From contig JANQRW010000090.1 in assembly GCA_028284365.1 (NCBI GenBank), positions 1 through 54,182 on the forward strand: a DNA stretch of 54,182 nucleotides, written 5' to 3'. Positions 1-7,188 of this stretch are shown piece after piece. Below the pieces are notes generated by a model that saw only the letters and a list, made by a program, of their open reading frames with translations, searched no databases and was not told where the DNA came from. Each line of letters starts with the position of its first letter. Within the stretch, counting starts at the first letter, position 1. The translations under genes and the position numbers were made by a program. Origin of the DNA: Marinicella sp. (GTDB lineage Bacteria; Pseudomonadota; Gammaproteobacteria; Xanthomonadales; Marinicellaceae).

Positions 1-179
1 GTTCATCGGCTATTCTCTTCGCCTCTGATTGGCCTACATGGATGTAGGTCTGTCGCGTGAGTTTGGAACGTAAGCGGCCGCTTCGCTCACGGCTAATCGA
101 GCATTGCATCAAGGCTTCTTGCCTGCGGCAAACCGCCATGATTTCATACTCTGCCTAACCGGCTCAGCAGCTCTCCAAG
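1..179. other. GC-rich non-coding edge with inverted repeats
   Basis: No convincing coding frame was found here on either strand; the frames are broken by stops. The stretch is visibly richer in G and C than its neighbours. It contains a 7-bp inverted repeat CCTACAT/ATGTAGG (33-39 and 42-48, 2-nt loop) and a 12-bp palindrome AAGCGGCCGCTT (72-83). It may be part of a REP-like repeat or a decayed insertion, but it runs off the window edge and cannot be classified. Confidence 0.35.
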
Positions 180-1046
180 TTATTTTTCAACAAAAAAGTG
201 AATTAACTCACCTGTTCTGACCTGAGCCAGCTGTGATAATTGATCTTGGTGCACTATTAAGATTCTGGGATAGCCGCCGGAGGTTTGTGCGTCGTGCATC
301 GCTAATATGGTTTGACCATCTGGTGTGACTTGCAAGCTCCCGGGAACCAAACCTGAACTGGGTATTGAAATCTGTTGCGAAGTATTCAACGGTTCAGCAG
401 TTAAACGAAAACCTTGGCGGTTAGCTACTTGGCTCAATTCATAGGCCTGCCCAAAAGCTTGGGCAATTGTATGATGATCAAAAAGGTTCACCTCGGGACC
501 TGGCATGGCACGAACAATGTGTACGTTTTTTTGCTTAATTTTTTTCCAAACAGGTTTTTGTAAACTCGATACTTTTTGCGGAGATAAAAGTTCAAGCCGA
601 TCACCTCGCTGCAAGGCTCGACCATGAAAACCACCGAGTTTTGCGGATAACAAAGTGCTTCCGCTGCCGGCAAATGCTGACACATTGATACCACCCGCGA
701 AAGCGAGATAAGCCCTAACACCAGTAACTAATCGAACCATGCTGAACCGACTGCCTGAAGATAAATGTACTGTGCGATCTGTAGATACTCTTTGGCCATC
801 TAACTCACAAATAAATTCAGCACCAGCCAGAGCAATTGAACAGCTGACTTCACTGATGAATTCAATACCCTGCCAAGTTACTTCCAACACTGCAGCATTC
901 TTGTCATTTCCAACCATATGATTAGCTATTTGAGCCGATCGCTGATCCATGCTACCTGATTGGGGTATGCCCAAATGGGCCATGCCAAAGCGCCCCAAAT
1001 CCTGCACCGTGGTTAATGTACCTGACTGCGCGATTTCTATGGTCAT
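180..1046 (-). CDS. pxpC: 5-oxoprolinase subunit PxpC
   Basis: This is the biotin-dependent-carboxyltransferase-like subunit (KipA/YbgK family, CT_A_B domain over nearly the whole 288 residues) of the prokaryotic ATP-dependent 5-oxoprolinase, which opens 5-oxoproline to glutamate in the cytoplasm. The N-terminus carries the family's 'TTVQDLGRFGMAHLGIPQSG' block and the C-terminus the 'TSGGYPRI' block. Length is slightly short but within family range. It is the last gene of an overlapping operon: its ATG overlaps the end of pxpB by 4 bp, which suggests translational coupling. PxpA, PxpB and PxpC are all needed for activity in characterised bacteria, and all three are here. Confidence 0.93.
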   Translation of the reverse strand: MTIEIAQSGTLTTVQDLGRFGMAHLGIPQSGSMDQRSAQIANHMVGNDKNAAVLEVTWQGIEFISEVSCSIALAGAEFICELDGQRVSTDRTVHLSSGSRFSMVRLVTGVRAYLAFAGGINVSAFAGSGSTLLSAKLGGFHGRALQRGDRLELLSPQKVSSLQKPVWKKIKQKNVHIVRAMPGPEVNLFDHHTIAQAFGQAYELSQVANRQGFRLTAEPLNTSQQISIPSSGLVPGSLQVTPDGQTILAMHDAQTSGGYPRILIVHQDQLSQLAQVRTGELIHFFVEK

Positions 1047-1765
1047 TGGATATGATGCTGCATTGAAAGGTATTCGTCATAACTGATGGCTTTGAACTGA
1101 ACCAAATCCATTGGGCTCAATAACATCGGTGCAGTTTGACTGTGCCAACTTAACAACTCAGATGGCGTACGTCCAATCACATGCCAACCGCCAGGGCTTG
1201 ACAGCGAATAAATACCGGTTTGAGCATTTGCAACAGCAACACTACCCGCTGGAACAGAAACTGCAGGCGTTGTCTTTCTGGGTAAATTCATAACGTTCTT
1301 GTTACCAGTAAGGTAAACAAAGCCAGGTAAAAAACCCAACATCGCGACCTCATAAAATGGTTTTGTATGTATTGCAATCAATTCGGTTAAACTGAACTTC
1401 AAATGTGAACAAACTGCTGCTAAATCATCTGCCAATCTGTGATCGTAACAAACCGGAATCAGGTGTTTTTTAGGACAATCTTTGTTGGCACCAAGCGCAT
1501 TTATTCTATCTTGTATGACTTGCCACCAATCTATTTCATGATTAACCGGTTCTGAAAACTGCAATACCAGGCTTTCAGTGGCTGGAATGACATTGATTTG
1601 ACTCTTCAGAGGCTGTTCGCATAAGGCGGCTGCCAGCGCATGAATCCATCGCAAACGATTGTCTGATGCGACAAAAATAATCAATAAGGCACAATCACCA
1701 TTGGGGATAATGGCATCAATATTTAAAGCATTTGAGTCATTCATCATACACTCGCCATTCAACAC
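1043..1765 (-). CDS. pxpB: 5-oxoprolinase subunit PxpB
   Basis: PxpB (KipI/YbgJ family, CT_C_D domain) is the partner of PxpC in the 5-oxoprolinase complex. The diagnostic C-terminal part is present: 'GFLPGFVYLTG' near residue 145, the 'LPRKTTPAVSVPAGSVA' block and 'SSPGGWHVIGRT'. The 240 residues are a little longer than many homologues because of the N-terminus. The first ATG lies 7 bp inside pxpA; an internal Met-Met at codons 7-8 would start the protein just after the pxpA stop, so the exact start is uncertain. It is coupled to pxpC by a 4-bp overlap. Confidence 0.93.
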   Translation of the reverse strand: MLNGECMMNDSNALNIDAIIPNGDCALLIIFVASDNRLRWIHALAAALCEQPLKSQINVIPATESLVLQFSEPVNHEIDWWQVIQDRINALGANKDCPKKHLIPVCYDHRLADDLAAVCSHLKFSLTELIAIHTKPFYEVAMLGFLPGFVYLTGNKNVMNLPRKTTPAVSVPAGSVAVANAQTGIYSLSSPGGWHVIGRTPSELLSWHSQTAPMLLSPMDLVQFKAISYDEYLSMQHHIQ

Positions 1766-2529
1766 CTGGGCGGTTTGATGGTGTACCCTGACTCACTTAA
1801 TTTTTGATGCAAATATTCAGCAGTCTGAATTGCAGTGGGGTGATCACCATGCAGGCACAAGGTATCAATATCAACTTTTATCATCTGACCTGTGACTGCT
1901 CTAACCTGATGATTTGCTAACATTTCAATAGCTTGCTCAAATTGTTGTTGAGGTTGTGTAATCAGAGCACCTGTTTGGTTCCGTGGCACCAAAGCTTTGT
2001 CTTCACCATAAGTCCTATCAGCGAAGCCCTCTGCTACGAAATCAAGCCCAACTTTCTCAGCAGCTACAGCCATGGCAGAGTCTGCCAAACCGTACAACAA
2101 CAAATCAGAATCAATTGTAGCAACAACTTCTGCAATCAAGAAAGCCAGTTGTTCATCACCAGCAGCCTGATTGTATAATGCACCATGTGGTTTTACATGA
2201 GATAAAGAACTCCCTGCCAATTCAGTTACATTTTTAACCTTGAGAATTTGTTGTTGCAGTGTTTGTTGCAAATTAGCACCACTGAGATTCATAACTTTTC
2301 GTCCAAAATTTTCCCGATCAGGATAAGAGGGGTGCGCACCAATATTAACCCGATTTTTTTGTGCCACAGACACGGTGTGTTCAATCACAATCAGATTACC
2401 TGCATGCCCACCACAAGCTATGTTACAAGAGCTGATAAATGGCATGATTTGGGCATCTGTGTTCGCCGCGAATACTTGTTCATATTCACCCAAATCACAA
2501 TTCAAATCTATGCTTTTCTGATTCATCAA
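1759..2529 (-). CDS. pxpA: 5-oxoprolinase subunit PxpA (LamB/YcsF family)
   Basis: PxpA is the LamB/YcsF TIM-barrel-like subunit of 5-oxoprolinase. The sequence shows the hallmark 'IDLNCDLGEYE' at residues 7-17, 'SCNIACGGHAGN' near 35-45, 'HVKPHGALYNQ' near 112 and 'EGFADRTY' near 167. Length (256 aa) is standard. Its start overlaps the end of the NRAMP-like transporter gene by 4 bp (ATGA type), so the four genes form one transcript. The context suggests uptake or recycling of pyroglutamate, a product of spontaneous glutamine or glutathione breakdown; the transport part is inference. Confidence 0.95.
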   Translation of the reverse strand: MMNQKSIDLNCDLGEYEQVFAANTDAQIMPFISSCNIACGGHAGNLIVIEHTVSVAQKNRVNIGAHPSYPDRENFGRKVMNLSGANLQQTLQQQILKVKNVTELAGSSLSHVKPHGALYNQAAGDEQLAFLIAEVVATIDSDLLLYGLADSAMAVAAEKVGLDFVAEGFADRTYGEDKALVPRNQTGALITQPQQQFEQAIEMLANHQVRAVTGQMIKVDIDTLCLHGDHPTAIQTAEYLHQKLSESGYTIKPPRC

Positions 2530-3728
2530 GTCAACGCAAAATACAAAGATTTACCACCCAGAAACAAAGCCACAAAAATCACCATCACGCCCAGTATATT
2601 GTGCAGCCAAGTGTTTCGATAGCGACCCAATAAATTGGTTTGATTCATTACATACAATAAAAACATTGCCAGCAATGGCAATAAAATACCATTGGCTATT
2701 TGTGCAAACCAAATGATGGTGATGGGCTTATAACCTGACAGTGCCAAAACCAACCCCGAGAACAACACCACAGCCCAGGCCAGTTTAAATCGCACATCTT
2801 TACCATCAGTAGGCCAATCCAGCATACCCGCCAAAGCATAAGCAGCAGCGAGAGGTGCGGTTATTGATGATGAGATGCCAGCTGCAAATAAACCAATGCC
2901 CATTGAAACTGTTGCCCAAGAACCCAATAACGGCTCTAACTGTACTGACATATCAGCAGCTGATCTGATATTGACTTGTTGTCCAAAGAAAGCGGCAGCA
3001 GCGGTTGAAATAATCGCCAAAGAAATTAAACCTCCAACACCAATCGAAACCACAGTGTCTTTCCTGACCTGAGGTAAGTCAGAAGCATGGTGCCACTTAC
3101 TTTTCACTGCCGAGGCGTGCAAAAACAAATTATATGGCACCACAGTTGTCCCCACCAAGGCCATAACAGTTAACCAAGCACCCTCTGGAACCTGTGGTTG
3201 CAACCCAGCAAACAATGCACTTAAATTAGGCTTGGTCATTACGAATGTAGCCAGAAATGCCAAACTCATCAACAACACCAAACCAATCAAAAATTTCTCT
3301 AAGACTTGGTAACTGCCTTGAAACAACACCACAAAAGCAATTCCAATAATGCCAATAGCCCATGGAAAATTGACATCGGGCAACAGGGCTTCTAAACCCA
3401 AAGCAGCCCCAGCAATGTTGCCACCCTCATAAGCACTGTTACCAATAAAAATAGCCACCGTCACTAATGCAAAAACCGCTGTTTTCAATACCGGGCTTTG
3501 AAATTGTTGTTTGAGCACCTCGCCCAGTCCCTGCTGAGTCACCAAACCCAAGCGTGCCGACATTTCTTGTAACAACATACATGCCACCACCGAAAAAACC
3601 AATGCCCAGATCAAAGCATAACCAAAACCAGCACCTGCCAAAGTACAAGTAGTAACCGTTCCAGGACCAATAAAAGCAGCCGCAACCAGCGTAGCTGGGC
3701 CCACTGAAAGTGTTCGAGTTTTCTTCAT
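2526..3728 (-). CDS. NRAMP-like transporter with altered metal site
   Basis: A polytopic membrane protein of 400 residues with about 11 hydrophobic segments, recognisable as NRAMP/SLC11 type. In canonical Mn/Fe NRAMPs helix 1 carries DPGN and helix 6 carries MPHN, which bind the metal. Here the corresponding stretches read GPGT (residues 21-24) and VPYN (197-200), so the Asp, Met and His ligands are absent. It sits at the head of the pxpABC operon with a 4-bp overlap to pxpA. NRAMPs belong to the LeuT-fold APC superfamily, so an organic substrate such as 5-oxoproline is plausible, though this is inference. Database tools would probably call it a divalent metal transporter. Confidence 0.8.
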   Translation of the reverse strand: MKKTRTLSVGPATLVAAAFIGPGTVTTCTLAGAGFGYALIWALVFSVVACMLLQEMSARLGLVTQQGLGEVLKQQFQSPVLKTAVFALVTVAIFIGNSAYEGGNIAGAALGLEALLPDVNFPWAIGIIGIAFVVLFQGSYQVLEKFLIGLVLLMSLAFLATFVMTKPNLSALFAGLQPQVPEGAWLTVMALVGTTVVPYNLFLHASAVKSKWHHASDLPQVRKDTVVSIGVGGLISLAIISTAAAAFFGQQVNIRSAADMSVQLEPLLGSWATVSMGIGLFAAGISSSITAPLAAAYALAGMLDWPTDGKDVRFKLAWAVVLFSGLVLALSGYKPITIIWFAQIANGILLPLLAMFLLYVMNQTNLLGRYRNTWLHNILGVMVIFVALFLGGKSLYFALT

Positions 3729-3859
3729 AATGTTGTTACCTTAACCCAGTCTTCAGTTTTGATATCATGTCGATTAATAAAAGGAATGCTCTTGAGCTTC
3801 GGTCTCTGTTCCAAACTCGGCTCTCCCAAGTGAATTATTAATTCGTTTAATGATGTCAT
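3725..3859 (-). CDS. small ORF coupled to the NRAMP-like gene
   Basis: A 44-codon ATG frame (begins MTSLNELIIHLGEP, ends WVKVTTL) runs up to the transporter gene and its TGA stop overlaps the transporter's ATG (ATGA). The same overlap type joins the transporter to pxpA. The peptide is hydrophilic and matches no family I know. No clear Shine-Dalgarno precedes its ATG. It could be a leader peptide, a small subunit, or the remnant of a longer gene. Coding status rests mainly on the precise overlap. Confidence 0.42.
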   Translation of the reverse strand: MTSLNELIIHLGEPSLEQRPKLKSIPFINRHDIKTEDWVKVTTL

Positions 3860-3895
3860 GTTAACATAAAGCGTAAATATTCAATTTAAACTGCT

Positions 3896-4605
3896 ATGAA
3901 AAAAACAGCTGTCATTACACTCTTATTGTTTTGCTTAAAGATCAATGCTGCCCAGTTAGATTTATTTCCCCAACAAGACAACACCATCTATGAAACCATC
4001 AGCTTTCCCTTGAGTAATGGTGCCAGCCAGTACTTATTCACTGGTAGGACAGGTAACAATAACGACAACGCACTCAGACGAGCGGTACTTAAATTTGATT
4101 TAAATCAGATCCCAGATCGATCAACCATCAATAGTGTAGAACTGGTGTTAACTGTTTCACGACAAGTTAACAACTCAAATGTTTCATTACACTTAACCGA
4201 ATCTGATTGGGGGAAGGCGCTTCCAATGCTGGCACCCCAGGAGGTGCGGGAGCACCAGCTGAATTGAATGATGCCACTTGGATCAGTGCTTTTAATGGTG
4301 ATGACAAAAACGGTGGTATTTCCTGGCATAATGTGGGCGGTGATTTTGCAACATCGGCATCTGCGACAACAGCGGTCAATAGCTCGGGGACCATCACATT
4401 CTCCAGTCCAAACTTAGCTGCTGATGTTCAAAACTGGATAGATGGAAACAATCAGAACTATGGATGGTTTCTCATCGGTGATGAAATCAATTCCAATTCA
4501 GCTGTGCGGTTCATTAGCAGAGAAAACTTAATGGAACAACCCAAGCTTGTAATTGACCTGAATATCCCTGACTTAATTTTCAGCGGTGGGTTTGAACAGT
4601 TATAA
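3896..4605 (+). pseudogene. frameshifted secreted DNRLRE-domain-like protein
   Basis: Two overlapping frames (3896-4267 and 4207-4605) together give one secreted protein of about 235 residues. The first holds a signal peptide (MKKTAVITLLLFCLKINAA) and the start of a beta-sandwich domain resembling DNRLRE ('RAVLKFDLNQIP'). The second continues it ('DWGEGASNAGTPGGAGAP', 'ADVQNWIDG', 'NYGWFLIGDE', 'VRFISREN'). The switch occurs at a run of five G at 4209-4213; one more G restores a single frame. The C-terminus reads IPDLIFSGGFEQL, resembling the short Asp/Gly-Phe-Glu tails common on secreted proteins of some gammaproteobacteria. It may be a true pseudogene, a phase-variable tract or a sequencing error. 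Confidence 0.72.
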
Positions 4606-4644
4606 CAACCCGCCTGCTCCTGACTTTTATGAAAACAAAACAAC

Positions 4645-5139
4645 TCAAGCCAAAACGCTTGGATTAAGTTGCCACATCGCAAAATTTAAAGCTGCAGCAA
4701 AACTCACCCACATTAAATATGGAGCCAATAAAAACCCTGCCAATTTGTTCAAGCGCCAAAAAGTGATAACAGTAAACAGGATAAAGACCCACAGCACAAC
4801 AATATTCACAAATGACCACAAGCCCAATTGCCACGCAAAAAACAACCAGCTCCACAAGGCATTCAATGCCAATTGGATCAAAAACAACCACCCGGCTGAA
4901 TGCTGCTTTCTAAAACCGCCATGCCGCCAAACCAACCAAGCCGAGAGAGCCATCATCGCATATAAAACAGTCCAAACAGGACCAAATAACCATGCTGGTG
5001 GGGCCCAGTCAGGTTGCACCAAACTGCCATAAAATGACTGTGCCTGAATGGATGCCAAAGCACCAACTGCTGATACAGTAAAACACAACAGCAGAAAAGC
5101 AATCAGATAGATAACTTGTTTTTGAATTGAAATTTCCAC
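4645..5139 (-). CDS. tspO: TspO/MBR family tryptophan-rich protein
   Basis: A 164-residue membrane protein with five hydrophobic helices, the TspO/MBR layout. The family signature is clear near residues 42-63 ('QPDWAPPAWLFGPVWT' then 'LYAMM'), followed by 'NALWSWLFF' near 98 and 'APYLMWVSFAAALNFAMW' near 140. TspO proteins bind porphyrins and sterol-like ligands and are linked to tetrapyrrole handling and oxidative stress. It stands alone, convergent with the frameshifted gene to its left. The many Trp residues agree with the old name, tryptophan-rich sensory protein. Confidence 0.93.
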   Translation of the reverse strand: MEISIQKQVIYLIAFLLLCFTVSAVGALASIQAQSFYGSLVQPDWAPPAWLFGPVWTVLYAMMALSAWLVWRHGGFRKQHSAGWLFLIQLALNALWSWLFFAWQLGLWSFVNIVVLWVFILFTVITFWRLNKLAGFLLAPYLMWVSFAAALNFAMWQLNPSVLA

Positions 5140-5215
5140 AGCAACTAATCCTGAATTAAAAACGGATAACTTAACTTATTCAGTGTCAGCTTAATGTCGA
5201 TTCAATGTTGTCGTG

Positions 5216-6085
5216 TCACTCATAACCATCTAAATGGTCTTTTAATTCACCCATCAATACCCGCTGCCATGAACCGTATGTAGGGTTACCAAAAACATAC
5301 CAGGTCTGACCCCAACGCTGTTTATGTTTATCAACCAATTCAGCCCTTTGTTGGTGGTTGATGTCTTTTTTTACATGAGGTAAAAAATCACCTAAATCAT
5401 CACCAAACAGCATAAGTATGCGGTACTTTTGGGCCACAGTCATGCGTCTGGATTGTTTTTCCGAAGTCCAACTGACATGTTCGTTTTTTAACATCAGATC
5501 GTCAATGTTGACGTTATTAATACCAACACTGCGTAGATTGACCAAAGTATCCATTTTCTGAGGACAAGCACCACCTGCTGCCGTACGTTGCATACATTCA
5601 CGGTTAGTCAAAAAAATCACACGTATACCTTTCCTCAAAGCTTCGTTGATCAACTCAACGGCACCTGGAATCGCTTTGGCCGATCTCAGCGCAACCCAGC
5701 TGTCCCATGTTTGAAGCTCGAATGGTTTACCATTCTTTATCAATTGTGCCTGATATGGAGAGTTATCCAAGACAGTTTCATCCACATCTAAAATAATAGC
5801 TGGCGGCAAACCAGCAAACCCACTTGTTTGCTCCAATGCCGCACTTACACCAGTATCTGCTAATGAGGCAGCTAAATGGTTTTTTGCTGTGTTATATGTT
5901 TGAAGCGCACTGGCTTTAAATTCTGCTGAGTTTTGTAGCCACAAGGTGCTGTTTAAGTTATTGTGCGCTGACTGAACCTGCTTATCATTGTCTTGCATTC
6001 TTGTATTGGTGTGACAAGCAACTAACACGCTCACCAAACACAACACCACTGAAACTTTAAGACCAGAGAAGTTGTTTTTTTTCAT
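5216..6085 (-). CDS. 5'-nucleotidase/acid phosphatase, lipoprotein e(P4) family
   Basis: HAD-superfamily class C acid phosphatase. A lipoprotein signal peptide ends at the lipobox VLVAC (Cys about residue 24 from the chosen Met), so it is probably anchored in the outer membrane facing the periplasm. The catalytic motif is ILDVDETVLDNS, with the two nucleophile-region Asp residues, followed by FLTNRE (motif II) and the FGDDLGDF motif IV. Homologues such as Haemophilus e(P4) dephosphorylate nucleotides, including NMN, so cells can take up nucleosides. The start is placed at MKKNNF because the upstream Met adds only four residues before the basic n-region. Confidence 0.9.
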   Translation of the reverse strand: MKKNNFSGLKVSVVLCLVSVLVACHTNTRMQDNDKQVQSAHNNLNSTLWLQNSAEFKASALQTYNTAKNHLAASLADTGVSAALEQTSGFAGLPPAIILDVDETVLDNSPYQAQLIKNGKPFELQTWDSWVALRSAKAIPGAVELINEALRKGIRVIFLTNRECMQRTAAGGACPQKMDTLVNLRSVGINNVNIDDLMLKNEHVSWTSEKQSRRMTVAQKYRILMLFGDDLGDFLPHVKKDINHQQRAELVDKHKQRWGQTWYVFGNPTYGSWQRVLMGELKDHLDGYE

Positions 6086-6148
6086 GTGATTGAACAAAAG
6101 ATAAATTTAAACCAATTCTACACGCAAGCGATAAATAAATTGTGACAA

Positions 6149-7156
6149 TTATGAGGACATTTTGAGTGACTTGATTGAATTCATAAGAACCGCAGGCTTA
6201 TCCACCCCCAAATAAATGCTGTGTACACCATTAACCGCTTGTTTTAGATGCAGACAAACATTCGGGTTAGCAATTAAGTTGAATACTTTTATACCCCTTT
6301 TCCTAGGCACGTAATCACTGTGTAGATGGATTGACCCGATGTTATCAATGTCTAAATTATAAACATTTAACAATCCCATTCTTATGATTAATTGTTTCTT
6401 ATTAATTGATATAGGGCGGCAGCTCATTGCTCGATACTCTGCAATCATATAAAACAAACCAAACACGGTTAATCCTGTGACCACATTAGCAGCAAAGGGT
6501 GACCAAATAAAATGCAACAGCAGATGAACAATGGGAATTTCAAAAACAATCAACCAAATAAAACCCAATGCCGTACCATGTATGTCATCTTTGCGGTGGT
6601 AACTGAAATGTAAATCACCTTGGTAGTTTTCCTGTTTAATGCGTTTATTGAAAATCAAGAAACTCCACATTCTGGCTTCAAAACACATGATTTTGGCTAC
6701 CAAACCGGAGCCCAACCATTTATAGACCGGCGCTGCAATCGCATCATCCGGGTCAGCAGCTCGATTCAAACCTGCTCGGATGGCCCAATACACCGTAACA
6801 ACCACCGTTAATTCAAATAACAATAACATTGCCAGAATTACAAACCGCCCACTTTCCAGGTAAGACCAAATGACTTTGTTTTCTTCAGGGATGATAATAC
6901 TACCGATCAAAATGGCCAAACACAAATAAACCACAGCTTTGATACTCGCTGCTTTTTTATCAGCCACACAAAACCAGCATAAAACCGGTAAAACCAACAA
7001 ACCATCAAGCATAAACAACCATTCAAATTTCGCTTGTCCATAATCATTGAGGACATTGTTGCTGTTGTAGTAAAAAGCCCAGAAGCCCGCAATGGCAACT
7101 AAATAAATCAGTGGTAGGAACGCCCTAAGTGAGTCTTTCGAATAAGTTAATTGCAT
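6149..7156 (-). CDS. membrane protein of unknown function
   Basis: I do not recognise the family. The 335 residues show hydrophobic segments near 11-28, 47-64, 70-88, 103-126 and two more around 197-240, so probably six helices. The last 90 residues are hydrophilic and strand-rich ('PISINKKQLIIRMG' followed by 'IGSIHLHSDYVPRKRG'), which resembles a bacterial PH-like domain behind membrane helices. The gene lies 32 bp downstream of recG on the same strand and may be cotranscribed. No signal peptide beyond the first helix and no catalytic motif are evident. Confidence 0.75.
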   Translation of the reverse strand: MQLTYSKDSLRAFLPLIYLVAIAGFWAFYYNSNNVLNDYGQAKFEWLFMLDGLLVLPVLCWFCVADKKAASIKAVVYLCLAILIGSIIIPEENKVIWSYLESGRFVILAMLLLFELTVVVTVYWAIRAGLNRAADPDDAIAAPVYKWLGSGLVAKIMCFEARMWSFLIFNKRIKQENYQGDLHFSYHRKDDIHGTALGFIWLIVFEIPIVHLLLHFIWSPFAANVVTGLTVFGLFYMIAEYRAMSCRPISINKKQLIIRMGLLNVYNLDIDNIGSIHLHSDYVPRKRGIKVFNLIANPNVCLHLKQAVNGVHSIYLGVDKPAVLMNSIKSLKMSS

Positions 7157-7188
7157 GTCAGGATTTAACCCTTTAACCCGATTATATT

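Noticed and set aside
4586-5032. 148-residue frame on the plus strand
   Set aside because: It lies opposite tspO, which has clear family motifs; the frame is a shadow with no recognisable protein features.
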